7,453 nucleotides of DNA from Microscillaceae bacterium (GCA_003449595.1 DMHB01000406.1:1-7453); one strand, 5' to 3'. Shown: positions 1 to 6,731, numbered from the stretch's first letter. Translations and numbers: made by a program. Notes: generated from the sequence alone by a model not told the origin.

Positions 1-16
1 GCTTACCTACTTTATA

Positions 17-77
17 GCCAAGGTTAAGTGCACATAACTATTTCTGTGTTAGAACTTAATGCCAAAGTTAAGTGTAC
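17..77 (-). repeat. Imperfect direct repeat of the terminal beta-strand coding segment
   Basis: Positions 61-77, inside the barrel gene, and 17-33, beyond its stop codon, match at 15 of 17 bases. On the minus strand the inside copy encodes TLNFGIKF-stop. The outside copy, read in the same motif register, encodes ALNLGYKVGK and stays open to the window edge; its frame is closed upstream by a TAG. The 44-base period puts it out of frame with the gene. The conserved register suggests the 3' end of a second barrel gene or a rearranged end of this one, not chance similarity, but the segment is short. Confidence 0.4.
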
Positions 78-621
78 CCACGTAGATAGGCTTTTCTCCT
101 TCAAAATCGCGAATGGGGTGCGGATTGGTTTGGCCGGCCAAGTAATAAATGCCTTGCTGTGTGCTGAGGTAAGGACTTATGCGCTTGGTGTCTCGTTTCT
201 CTTTTTTCAACAACTCCAGCCGATAGCCAGCCAGCAAGCCTACTTCATAGTCCCAGCTATCATAATTTTTGCCATCGATTACATTGTTGCGGTTAAAACC
301 CGGGCCAAAAGCCTGGTAAAGTTCTATGTGCAAACCTTTCCAAACAAACTGCCGATAACCAAAAGTAAGCGCATAGTTAGCAAAATCACCTTCTTTTTCA
401 CGGTACTCGAAGGGGCGGATATGAAAACCCACATACACATCGCCAGCCCAATGGTCGTTTTTGCGCCAAGCCTCATAAGTTACTTGCCCTTTGTAAATAT
501 TGCCCGGAAAAATAGGCCAAAGTAGGTTGAGTTCAACACCCCATTTTTTTGCATTGGTTTGGGCACTTGCCCATACAGTCGAAGCAACGACCAATAAAAT
601 AACCCATACTATTTTTTTCAT
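49..621 (-). CDS. Small exported outer-membrane beta-barrel protein, function unknown
   Basis: This encodes 190 residues. Residues 1-20 form a signal peptide (MKK, a hydrophobic run to about residue 15, then ASA before Q21). The rest alternates hydrophobic/aromatic and polar residues (GVELNLLWPIF, YALTFGYRQF, YEVGLLAGYRLEL, YVGTLNFGIKF) and ends in Phe, the usual C-terminal outer-membrane barrel signal. The length suits an 8-strand barrel, resembling small Bacteroidota barrels of the DUF3575 type, but I cannot name a family with confidence. ATG at 621 is the only start that keeps the signal peptide. The gene lies 89 bases downstream of the Crp/Fnr-type gene on the same strand, so it may be co-transcribed with it or controlled by it. 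A second copy of its last-strand coding segment follows its stop (positions 17-33). Confidence 0.8.
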   Translation of the reverse strand: MKKIVWVILLVVASTVWASAQTNAKKWGVELNLLWPIFPGNIYKGQVTYEAWRKNDHWAGDVYVGFHIRPFEYREKEGDFANYALTFGYRQFVWKGLHIELYQAFGPGFNRNNVIDGKNYDSWDYEVGLLAGYRLELLKKEKRDTKRISPYLSTQQGIYYLAGQTNPHPIRDFEGEKPIYVGTLNFGIKF

Positions 622-650
622 TGTATCCCGATTGATTTAGTGAGATACAA
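621..650 (-). promoter_or_regulatory. Inverted repeat TTGTATC-N16-GATACAA abutting a start codon
   Basis: Two perfect 7-base arms, 621-627 and 644-650, lie immediately upstream of the barrel gene's ATG, the first arm sharing one base with it. No rho-independent T-run follows on the minus strand, so an operator or a leader hairpin is likelier than a terminator. The half-site TTGTATC also occurs in the palindrome at the start codon of the 1290-2693 gene. Which protein binds, if any, is unknown. Confidence 0.3.
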
Positions 651-710
651 AGTTGGGGCTACGGGTTGGCCTTTTTCGTTGACTTCGATCAAGAAAACAA
701 GCTGCCTTGG

Positions 711-1274
711 TTATTTTCTGGCCCTGATCCTGCTCAAGGTTTCGGGTTTTACTCCCAAATAAGAAGCCAGCATATATTGGGGCACTTCTTGCAGCAATTT
801 TGAGTTGCGTTGCAACAATTCCTGGTAGCGCTCTTCGGGGGTGGCATAGAGGAAAGAATCCAAACGTCGGGCAACCGTAAGGTATAAGTTTTCGGCAATC
901 AGCCTACCCAGCCGCTCAATACATTGGTGTTGGTCGTAAAGCTGCAATAAATCCTTTTTAAACACCTTGTAAATGACCGATTGCTGCATACATTCGATGT
1001 AATGCTCGGATGGCTGCCCGGTCAGGAAACTGCGGTAGTTGGTAACAAAATCGCCGGAAAAGAAAAAGGCCGTTATCTTCTCCTCGCCTTCTTTCACATA
1101 GTAAAACCGGCAAATACCCTCGCCGACAAAGGCAATGAAATCGCACTTTTGCCCCTCCTCCAAAATAAGATCTTTTTTGACTACCGTCTCTTTGACCAAA
1201 CACTGCTCAAAGTCTTGCCAAGCGGCTTCTGTCAGCGGAAAAAGCTTGTTGAAATAGTTTTTAAGTGCCTCCAT
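711..1274 (-). CDS. Crp/Fnr-family transcriptional regulator (cyclic-nucleotide-binding-like domain plus HTH)
   Basis: This 187-residue protein has an N-terminal cNMP-binding-like beta-roll (about residues 20-110: VVKKDLILEEGQKCDFIAFVGEG, then EEKITAFFFSGDFV), a connecting helix (about 111-145) and a C-terminal helix-turn-helix (about 162-187, VPQYMLASYLGVKPETLSRIR). The recognition-helix pattern PETLSRIR is typical of the Crp_2 HTH. The phosphate-binding motif of true cAMP receptors (GE-hydrophobic-G...R-x-A) is absent; FFFSGDFVTNYRSFLTGQPS occupies its place. A ligand other than cAMP, or none, is therefore likely. No FNR-like N-terminal Cys cluster is present. The length is typical of the short Crp/Fnr proteins common in Bacteroidota. 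The start at 1274 is 15 bases after the stop of the upstream gene, which points to an operon. Targets are unknown; the two neighbouring genes are natural candidates. Confidence 0.9.
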   Translation of the reverse strand: MEALKNYFNKLFPLTEAAWQDFEQCLVKETVVKKDLILEEGQKCDFIAFVGEGICRFYYVKEGEEKITAFFFSGDFVTNYRSFLTGQPSEHYIECMQQSVIYKVFKKDLLQLYDQHQCIERLGRLIAENLYLTVARRLDSFLYATPEERYQELLQRNSKLLQEVPQYMLASYLGVKPETLSRIRARK

Positions 1275-1289
1275 ATCGCTTATAGCGGA

Positions 1290-2693
1290 TTATTTTCCCA
1301 CTTTTTGCAAGATGTATTCAAACAACTGTGCATCGAAAGGTATTTGCGGCATATTTTGCCAATCGGCGGCCTGGTAAGGCGCTTCAAGTTCTTGTACATA
1401 GTCTGACGAACGAAACAAAGCCTCGTCCGGAATTTTGCCGCTATGCCCTATTTTCACACCGGTTACCAGCATCGTCGAAACCACATAAGGGCAATGGTGT
1501 TGTTTGCCCGGTTCGGTGTTTTTTTCTCTATAAAATACCGGCCTGATGGCACACATCGCCGTAGGGTAGTATTTTTTACCCACACGCCCATAATCTACCC
1601 AGTTTGACAAATAATAGCGTCCATACATCACCGAGCGTTCGTAGCGCAACAAGGCAAAATTGTGGATGTCGATATAAAAAACGTGTTGCCGAGCCGACGA
1701 TAAAATCTGGCGTTTGTTGGTGTCTTGCGCAAACGCTTGGGTAAATACTTGGTACAACGAATCGGCTACTCGCTGCGAAACATTGGGCGGCAGCATTTTC
1801 TTGTATGCCTCATAGCTCATCATTTGCCCTTGCCCTGCTTTTTCGTTTTCATCCAAAGCACCAGCACCGTTCGATACGATTTTGTAACACCAAACCGAGT
1901 CTAACCGCACCACCCCTTCCGATTCAAGCTGATATGCTAAAACGGCCTCATTTCTGAACGGACTGGCCGTGAGCGAACTGCCTATCTGGTGTCTTACTAC
2001 GTCGGCTGCATAGGTTACAAACAACTCGTTGTAATGCCTTTGCCCCATAATGACCTGCGCCATATACGACAAGGTAAGGCTATCGGCTATTGACATAGCC
2101 GGTAATATATTTTTACCCTTCCTCATCTGCCATACTTGCATCGCCACTGAAGAATCGGAATGCGTATGAATGCCCTTGTCTTGTATCTTGACCAACAACT
2201 CGTACAAACTCAGCAAAGGCTCTTCCCGCCAAGGGTGAAACGCAGTGGTCTGAAAAAAAGCGTCTAATTCGTAGCGCTGGGCAAGGTAGTTTTTAGAAAA
2301 CCGATCCATACATTTTTTCAAGATTTGCTGGGGCGTTAGCTTCTTGCTGCTTACGCCAATGGCCGACAGCTCGGTTACGTCGGCTTGTAGCTTCACCACC
2401 AACGGCACTGTAGAGGTCAACTGGGCAATGGGCAGCCTTTGTTTCTCGAACCCGATGCTGCTGACCACCAAGAAATGTTGCGCATAAGTCGGCGCTATTT
2501 CGATGTAAAATGCCCCGTGCGCATTACTCAATGTGCCCAGCGTAGTATTTTCGATATAGACGTGGGCAAAGGGAACAACTTGCCCATCGGCGGCAGCCAC
2601 AATTTTACCTTGCAGCACCAGCGGCGTATTTTGCGCGCCAAGCCCGAGCGAAAAATGCAGGCAAATCCATACAATAAACCATCGTTGTATCAT
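1290..2693 (-). CDS. Exported protein with carboxypeptidase-like regulatory domain
   Basis: This encodes 467 residues. Residues 1-20 are a signal peptide (MIQRWFIVWICLHFSLGLGA, then Q). Residues 27-102 form a carboxypeptidase regulatory-like beta-sandwich: LQGKIVAAADGQVVPFAHVYIENTTLG, SNAHGAFYIEI, VVSSIGFEKQRLPI. The sequence TPQQILKKCMDRFSKNY (120-136) starts the long second region usual in a Bacteroidota family of exported proteins with this domain (DUF5686-like in layout, though shorter). No transmembrane barrel of TonB-receptor size follows, so it is not a receptor. It is likely periplasmic or outer-membrane associated; its substrate is unknown. It starts 46 bases after the stop of the TonB-dependent receptor and ends 15 bases before the Crp/Fnr gene, so it may belong to one transcript with either. 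Composition is near 50% G+C in sampled lines, higher than most of the receptor gene. Confidence 0.8.
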   Translation of the reverse strand: MIQRWFIVWICLHFSLGLGAQNTPLVLQGKIVAAADGQVVPFAHVYIENTTLGTLSNAHGAFYIEIAPTYAQHFLVVSSIGFEKQRLPIAQLTSTVPLVVKLQADVTELSAIGVSSKKLTPQQILKKCMDRFSKNYLAQRYELDAFFQTTAFHPWREEPLLSLYELLVKIQDKGIHTHSDSSVAMQVWQMRKGKNILPAMSIADSLTLSYMAQVIMGQRHYNELFVTYAADVVRHQIGSSLTASPFRNEAVLAYQLESEGVVRLDSVWCYKIVSNGAGALDENEKAGQGQMMSYEAYKKMLPPNVSQRVADSLYQVFTQAFAQDTNKRQILSSARQHVFYIDIHNFALLRYERSVMYGRYYLSNWVDYGRVGKKYYPTAMCAIRPVFYREKNTEPGKQHHCPYVVSTMLVTGVKIGHSGKIPDEALFRSSDYVQELEAPYQAADWQNMPQIPFDAQLFEYILQKVGK

Positions 2694-2705
2694 ACAACAA
2701 AACTA
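2684..2705 (-). promoter_or_regulatory. -7 motif TAGTTTTG next to a 15-base palindrome over the start codon
   Basis: On the minus strand TAGTTTTG (2705-2698) fits the Bacteroidota -7 consensus TAnnTTTG; a TTG 21 bases upstream (2729-2727) could serve as the -33 element. The motif ends only four bases before the ATG at 2693, so a transcript from it would be leaderless or nearly so. GTTGTATCATACAAC (2684-2698) is a perfect odd palindrome with 7-base arms centred in the start codon, and it could be an operator or a start-masking hairpin. The motif could also be chance in AT-rich DNA. Confidence 0.3.
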
Positions 2706-2739
2706 TAAATCTTTAACCCACAGATTCAACAGTGAAAAG

Positions 2740-4956
2740 TCATAAACTAACCTTAAAGCCAAAGTTAAAAAATCTGCCATCTAAAGGTGCATAAATTTCA
2801 GTAAATTGAGGGGTATTTTCAGCCCCGGTGCGTAAACTACCAAAACGAGTTTGACGAACATCGGTAATATTTTCGGCATTAAAAAACAACACAAATTTGC
2901 CAAGTGTGCGCTCAACCACCACACCGGTCATAAATAAATTGTTTGTCATTTGTCCGGTTGATAAACGCTGGCTACTCTTAAATTCATAATCCCAGCCTAT
3001 ACGCCATTTTCCATCTATCACAAAAAGTAAATCACCTTTTATACTATGCCGGGGCATCAAAATTAGCATTTCGTTAGCAATAGGTGTTTGCAAATAAGCA
3101 TCTGTAAATGTGTATCCAAAAAACCAAGTAAATAAACCAACAGTCAATTTGATTTGTGTTTCAAACCCCTGACTTATCAAGCTATTTGCCCCATTTACAA
3201 ACCTAAGTTCATTGGCAGGTGTTTGTCTTAATAAAATTGGATTGGAAATTTGATTGTAAAAAAACATATGGTTTACAGTCAGTAAGCATCTTTCTGTAAA
3301 CTGAGACCGATAGTTAATATCTGCATTCAAACCAAAAGACTCCTCTGCTTTTGCATTGGCATAATCTATGGGACGAATAAACTGAAACCCAAAAGGCTCT
3401 GCCTCTTCATTGAAAATGGTTAGGGGTCTATAGCCCAAACCTCCCCCAATGCGGGAAGTGAGTTTTTCTGTAAACCGTATCAGGCCATTAAGACGAGGCA
3501 AAACAAAAAAATTGCCCCCATCGCTACCCAAATCAGAACTGTTTTGATTCCAGTCTGTCCTTAACCCGCTTTCTAACTGAAAAAATCGAGCAATATTCCA
3601 GATATGATTAACGAATACCCCTGCCGTTTTTTGGCTTTGATTTCTCCGAATTCCTGCCAAGTTACCTAAGTTTTTCTCTTGGAAATCTTCTGTGATATAA
3701 TTTAAACCGATGATGAATTCATGTTTGTTTTGAAAATAGTTATAGGTCAATTCTGAAAAACTAGAGATTTGACTGCCTCCAAATAAAATACGGTCTCCTT
3801 GGATATTCTGCCTGATATCAAGTGTGCGGTCGAAAAAATTAAAACTGTTTTTGAATATAATTTTTTGATTGTCCCCAATTTTTGTATCAAACTGAAACTG
3901 AGTGGTATAACGATTAGAACTTTGTGCATCCTTATAAAAATTTTGCAAGTTGGGCTCTTGTTTAGCTATCAGCCGCATATCGCCCCCATTGCGAAATTCT
4001 CTGGTAACAGTGCCTCCTAAGTAAAGGCTTGTCTTTTGGGAAGGGTAATAAAAAAACTTTGGGTTGAAATTAAATTTTGATACTTCGGGCAAATCACTAT
4101 AACCATCTTCGTCAGCATCATATGGCTCGTGCAGCTGATAGGAGGCAAGGTTTGTAAACCCAAATTTTCCAAAACGCCTTGAAACAAAAAAGTTTAAATC
4201 ATTAGAACCTATATTCGACCGGTTAAGATGCAACAGCGTTTCTTCTTTCCGCGGTGTCTTAGTCAGCAAGTTTAAAATCCCACCAATTGCCGAACCTCCG
4301 TGCAAAGTGGATGATGAACCCTTCACAAATTCAATCTGGCGCAAATCCAATGGTGGTATTTGTAGTATGTCCAAACTACCAGATAGCCCTCCATACATCG
4401 GGAAACCATCTTTTAGTAATTTGGTATAGCGGCCATTCAACCCCTGAATACGTACTACTGATGCGTTTGAGGTTGCAGAAGTGGTTTGCACCTGTACACC
4501 AGTGCTATGGGTTATGAGGTGCGAAATACGGCTTGGCTCCATAGTGGCTGCTTCATCGATTTCTTCGGTAAGCACCTCTATTCTTGTGGGTGAGTCGTCA
4601 ATGCTTCGGTTGGCCCGAGTACTTTCTACGATGATTTCGTCCAATTCTTGATCCATTGCAACCAGTAAAACCTCCCACACTGCCACACCAATAGGAAAAT
4701 ACAGCGTGTCTGTTTGGGTTTGATAGCCAATAGAAGAAACTTGTAGCAACTGCAGGCCATTTGCTATACCTGTAAGCTGTACTTTGCCTTCCTGATTGGT
4801 ACTCTGCCCAACCGCTGTATTTAGTACTAATACACTTGCACCTATTAATGGTTCTTGGCTATTGGCATCTTTTACAATAACCTGTAAGGAATTTTGAGCA
4901 AAAACAAACATCGATAAAAACAACCAATGGATGGATAGGAGAATGATTCTTTTCAT
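2740..4956 (-). CDS. TonB-dependent outer-membrane receptor with N-terminal carboxypeptidase-like domain
   Basis: From the ATG at 4956 the product is 738 residues. A TTG 14 codons upstream (4998) is in frame, but it gives no sensible signal peptide and lies in a palindrome, so it was rejected. Order: signal peptide 1-20 (MKRIILLSIHWLFLSMFVFA); carboxypeptidase regulatory-like domain about 22-95 (VIVKDANSQEPLIGASVLV, SSIGYQTQTDTL); candidate TonB box LDEIIVES (105-112); plug about 113-235, including RIQGLNGRYTKLLKDGFP (169-186) and IEFVKGSSSTLHGGSAIGG (208-226); then a 22-strand-type barrel ending FFNFGFKVSL. It should import a ligand across the outer membrane using TonB-ExbBD energy. No SusD partner is present, so glycan uptake is unlikely. 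The His-rich protein just upstream favours a metal or metallophore ligand (inference). Several stretches are clearly AT-rich compared with the flanking genes. Confidence 0.92.
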   Translation of the reverse strand: MKRIILLSIHWLFLSMFVFAQNSLQVIVKDANSQEPLIGASVLVLNTAVGQSTNQEGKVQLTGIANGLQLLQVSSIGYQTQTDTLYFPIGVAVWEVLLVAMDQELDEIIVESTRANRSIDDSPTRIEVLTEEIDEAATMEPSRISHLITHSTGVQVQTTSATSNASVVRIQGLNGRYTKLLKDGFPMYGGLSGSLDILQIPPLDLRQIEFVKGSSSTLHGGSAIGGILNLLTKTPRKEETLLHLNRSNIGSNDLNFFVSRRFGKFGFTNLASYQLHEPYDADEDGYSDLPEVSKFNFNPKFFYYPSQKTSLYLGGTVTREFRNGGDMRLIAKQEPNLQNFYKDAQSSNRYTTQFQFDTKIGDNQKIIFKNSFNFFDRTLDIRQNIQGDRILFGGSQISSFSELTYNYFQNKHEFIIGLNYITEDFQEKNLGNLAGIRRNQSQKTAGVFVNHIWNIARFFQLESGLRTDWNQNSSDLGSDGGNFFVLPRLNGLIRFTEKLTSRIGGGLGYRPLTIFNEEAEPFGFQFIRPIDYANAKAEESFGLNADINYRSQFTERCLLTVNHMFFYNQISNPILLRQTPANELRFVNGANSLISQGFETQIKLTVGLFTWFFGYTFTDAYLQTPIANEMLILMPRHSIKGDLLFVIDGKWRIGWDYEFKSSQRLSTGQMTNNLFMTGVVVERTLGKFVLFFNAENITDVRQTRFGSLRTGAENTPQFTEIYAPLDGRFFNFGFKVSL

Positions 4957-4993
4957 AATTAAAATTTTAAAGCAATTGAATAAATAAAGTGAC

Positions 4994-5011
4994 TGCAAAA
5001 CAGGTTTTGCA
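4994..5011. promoter_or_regulatory. Perfect 18-base inverted repeat upstream of the TonB-dependent receptor
   Basis: TGCAAAAC-AG-GTTTTGCA has two perfect 8-base arms and a 2-base spacer. It sits 38 bases before the receptor ATG and 26 bases after the stop of the His-rich gene. No T-run follows on the minus strand, so it is a poor rho-independent terminator. Size and symmetry suit a site for a dimeric repressor or activator. It does not look like a Fur box or an Fnr site, and no binding protein is encoded nearby apart from the Crp/Fnr-type regulator, whose site is unknown. Confidence 0.45.
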
Positions 5012-5037
5012 AGAAAAATATAGACCTTTATATTGCC

Positions 5038-5418
5038 TTAAAGTTTGGGTGGTTGCCAAATAATCGTTGTATGCTCGTAGAAAAATGCAACTTGATAGGT
5101 AAAAAAATGTAATATCCCTTGGTACAAAAAATCGAGTAAAAGATCCAATAAACTTGAAAAATATACGAAGTAAATCGGACTGTTATGCAATTGGAGTAGA
5201 TGCGACTGAAAAGGAAGCTTCTTGTGCTTTTCTGTATCTTGTTGGGGGTGTTCTTGGTCGTTGAAATGTAAACTAAGATACTCTATCAAATCAACCGGCA
5301 CAACTTCTTGATGGTGATGCCAGTGTTCCAACAGCGCATATACCTTTGACAACTCAGACCCAAGCCCTGTATGTAGAGTGTTGGCCATCAAAAATATGAC
5401 TAATACAATGTATTTCAT
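5038..5418 (-). CDS. Small His-rich exported protein, probable accessory of the adjacent TonB receptor
   Basis: This encodes 126 residues. Residues 1-20 (MKYIVLVIFLMANTLHTGLG) look like a signal peptide. The middle part is rich in His and acidic residues: EHWHHHQEV (31-39), LHFNDQEH (50-57), then DTEKHKKLPFQSH (61-73), with nine His between residues 32 and 78. Residues 81-115 are strongly hydrophobic/aromatic. From memory, the layout (EH-rich helix, an LHF/LHY-type motif, then KLPF-x-SH) resembles small unnamed Bacteroidota proteins found beside metal-related TonB receptors or efflux genes; I cannot give a family name. The gene ends 81 bases before the receptor ATG on the same strand, so co-transcription is plausible. 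Metal binding in the periplasm is inferred from the His cluster. The ATG at 5418 follows an A-rich leader typical of this phylum. Sampled lines are 25-38% G+C. Confidence 0.72.
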   Translation of the reverse strand: MKYIVLVIFLMANTLHTGLGSELSKVYALLEHWHHHQEVVPVDLIEYLSLHFNDQEHPQQDTEKHKKLPFQSHLLQLHNSPIYFVYFSSLLDLLLDFLYQGILHFFTYQVAFFYEHTTIIWQPPKL

Positions 5419-5456
5419 TTTCTATTTTACTACAAACCCTGTTTCGTTTCTGTTAA

Positions 5457-5464
5457 CAAATATA
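5457..5464 (-). promoter_or_regulatory. Candidate -7 promoter element TATATTTG for the His-rich/receptor genes
   Basis: TATATTTG on the minus strand matches the Bacteroidota -7 consensus TAnnTTTG exactly and lies 38 bases upstream of the ATG at 5418, leaving room for a leader of about 30 bases. No TTTG occurs at the usual distance of about 19 bases; the nearest is only 13 bases upstream. This makes it a one-element match. The surrounding 145-base gap (5419-5563) shows no convincing terminator for the upstream gene. Confidence 0.4.
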
Positions 5465-5563
5465 AGTGTAATCAAGACAAAAAGCACCTTAGCTGTTTCC
5501 TACAGACTGCACCATCAGTATTTTGACCCGATAAATGCCAATATACCCCACCTCCATTACCCA

Positions 5564-6415
5564 TTACTTTTCATCTTTATTAGGCAATTTCTTACGCACA
5601 GGCGGCGCATAGGCTAATCCATAAAGATGGGCATACAGTTTGGCCATTGGCTTGCTATTGCCTAAGTTATGGTTGGTCTGCAATGTTGCCAATAAAAAGT
5701 CCAACACATCGGTAGGGTTCATCGCTTGGGCGATGCAATAGTGCTCAAGAGCCAAAATTTTGAGGTATTTGTTGTAGTCCTCCACATCTACTTTGACAAG
5801 TGCAAAGGCTTGGCGGTCGAGGGTGTCGCGGGCTATGGGCGAGGTTTCCCAATCGTCTAACAATTCGCCACAGAACCGATTCAGCCTCTTTTCTTCTGAA
5901 AATAGCTGCCTGGCTTTGCCATAGGTTTGGTTTATTTCATCGTGCAAAGTAGCCTTCCAATAGTGTGACGAAGTCCATCCGTTGAGCCACGCCAGCCCCT
6001 TGAATTGTTCGCAGTGTTGTTCGAGAAGTTTTTCCAGCTCGGCTTGCACCAAAGCCGAATCGGGGTAAAAATGGCTCAAAATCAACCTGTTGGGATAAGG
6101 TTGGTAGAAAAAAAGCGCCATCAGCCCTGCACTGCTTTCGCTTTGCGCGATGGCATAAAACCGGCTCTGGTCATAAGGATACGTTTTCAGGATTTGTATG
6201 ACTTTTACCGCTGCCTCATTCTTTTGCTGAATGCTGAGTTGGTTTCCTGCAAAGGCCAAGCGCACACTGTCCGTCCTGTTCCAAGTTACTACAGACTCTT
6301 TCCAAAGCCCCGCTAAGTTGGCCATTTCGGGTAGGTTTTGCGCTTGCAACATCGGCTGAAAGCAACCCAGCCAGCCAACAAACCATAGCACATATTTCAT
6401 TCGGTGTAGAATCAT
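5564..6415 (-). CDS. Secreted protein of unknown function
   Basis: This encodes 283 residues from ATG 6415, or 278 from the in-frame ATG at 6400. I prefer 6415 because it follows an A-rich leader (AAATAATAAA) and the second ATG does not, although MKYVLWFVGWLGCF from the second start is a tidy signal peptide by itself. Cleavage would fall near LQAQ-N. There is no lipobox Cys. The mature part mixes beta-like (SVRLAFAGNQLSIQQ, AGLMALFFYQPYPNRLILSHF) and helical segments (ALVQAELEKLLEQHCEQF; LKILALEHYCIAQAM). No catalytic motif is recognisable and I do not know the family. It is probably periplasmic. It lies 145 bases upstream of the His-rich gene and just downstream of the small-RNA pair; nothing in the sequence ties it to either. 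Confidence 0.7.
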   Translation of the reverse strand: MILHRMKYVLWFVGWLGCFQPMLQAQNLPEMANLAGLWKESVVTWNRTDSVRLAFAGNQLSIQQKNEAAVKVIQILKTYPYDQSRFYAIAQSESSAGLMALFFYQPYPNRLILSHFYPDSALVQAELEKLLEQHCEQFKGLAWLNGWTSSHYWKATLHDEINQTYGKARQLFSEEKRLNRFCGELLDDWETSPIARDTLDRQAFALVKVDVEDYNKYLKILALEHYCIAQAMNPTDVLDFLLATLQTNHNLGNSKPMAKLYAHLYGLAYAPPVRKKLPNKDEK

Positions 6416-6464
6416 TTTATTATTTATATTTTTTCCCCTTTTTCAAACCCGACTGCCTTTTAAC

Positions 6465-6534
6465 AAAAAAAGAAGCCGTGAGGTGTATTCAATCTTCCCA
6501 AGATATTTACACTCAGCACGACTTCCATAAAAGA
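6465..6534 (-). ncRNA. Candidate small structured RNA, unit 1
   Basis: The predicted start is a few bases downstream of the -7 element ending at 6540; the end is a T7 run (6471-6465). The minus-strand RNA folds as one long hairpin: GAAGTCGTG (6525-6517) pairs with CACGGCTTC (6480-6472) with one G-U pair; after an internal loop GTGTA pairs with TACAC (6510/6485 side, with one bulged C below it); the top is ATCTT-GGG-AAGAT (6504-6492). The stem followed directly by T7 is a proper intrinsic terminator. It ends 49 bases before the ATG at 6415, so it could instead be a leader/attenuator of that gene, although the terminator argues for an independent RNA. Transcription is not shown by sequence alone. 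Confidence 0.5.
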
Positions 6535-6539
6535 CAATC

Positions 6540-6600
6540 CAAATTTACAAACAATGTAAGATATGTAAAAACTTTCGCGGCGGAAGTTACACTAATTATC
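6540..6600 (-). promoter_or_regulatory. Conserved promoter block of small-RNA unit 1
   Basis: On the minus strand TTTT (6570-6567), exactly 19 bases and TAAATTTG (6547-6540) fit the Bacteroidota -33/-7 layout (TTTG, about 19 bases, TAnnTTTG), with the -33 element one base off. Just upstream, 6600-6567 is a 34-base box shared with unit 2 at 31 of 34 positions. It contains the near-palindrome AACTTCCGCCGCGAAAGTT, whose 9-base arms match at 8 positions. The spacer diverges (13 of 19) while the -7 octamer and spacing are unchanged, as expected for a working promoter. Confidence 0.55.
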
Positions 6601-6627
6601 AATTAGCCATTAATACCAAAAAGCCAA

Positions 6628-6718
6628 CACACCCCTAAATCCCTCATCAAAAGGGGTCTTTTGCTATGTATTCTCAAGCTATTTTTAAGATCAACCCTTG
6701 ACGGGATTAGAGGGTGTT
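6628..6718. repeat. Branched palindromic element between the two small-RNA units
   Basis: Imperfect 16-base outer arms (6628-6643 and 6703-6718, 12 of 16 matching plus a G-T pair) enclose two further hairpins: CAAAAG-GGGT-CTTTTG (6648-6663) and a looser TCAAG/CTTGA pair (6674-6678 with 6697-6701). The result is a three-arm or cruciform shape. The arm text, of the CACCCCTAAATCCC type, resembles dispersed intergenic palindromes common in Bacteroidota genomes (from memory). On the minus strand it is followed by GGCTTTTTGG, so it might also terminate transcription weakly. No -7 element precedes it, unlike the two units beside it. Confidence 0.5.
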
Positions 6719-6731
6719 TTGAGTAGCGAAC

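Noticed and set aside
28..525. Long open frames on the plus strand, here and at 981-1406, 2439-2708, 4287-4517 and 6005-6316
   Set aside because: They lie opposite well-supported minus-strand genes and encode no recognisable domain, signal peptide or family pattern.
4959..4970. 12-base palindrome TTAAAATTTTAA before the receptor ATG
   Set aside because: It is purely A/T in an AT-rich leader, where such symmetry is expected by chance.
4957..4998. Upstream in-frame TTG start for the TonB receptor
   Set aside because: It would add 14 residues ahead of a complete signal peptide and start inside the palindrome; the ATG at 4956 has an AT-rich leader and a normal signal peptide.
6416..6463. Separate promoter for the 5564-6415 gene
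   Set aside because: A TTTG is present, but no TAnnTTTG stands at a suitable distance; only a TATAAATA-like stretch at the wrong spacing.
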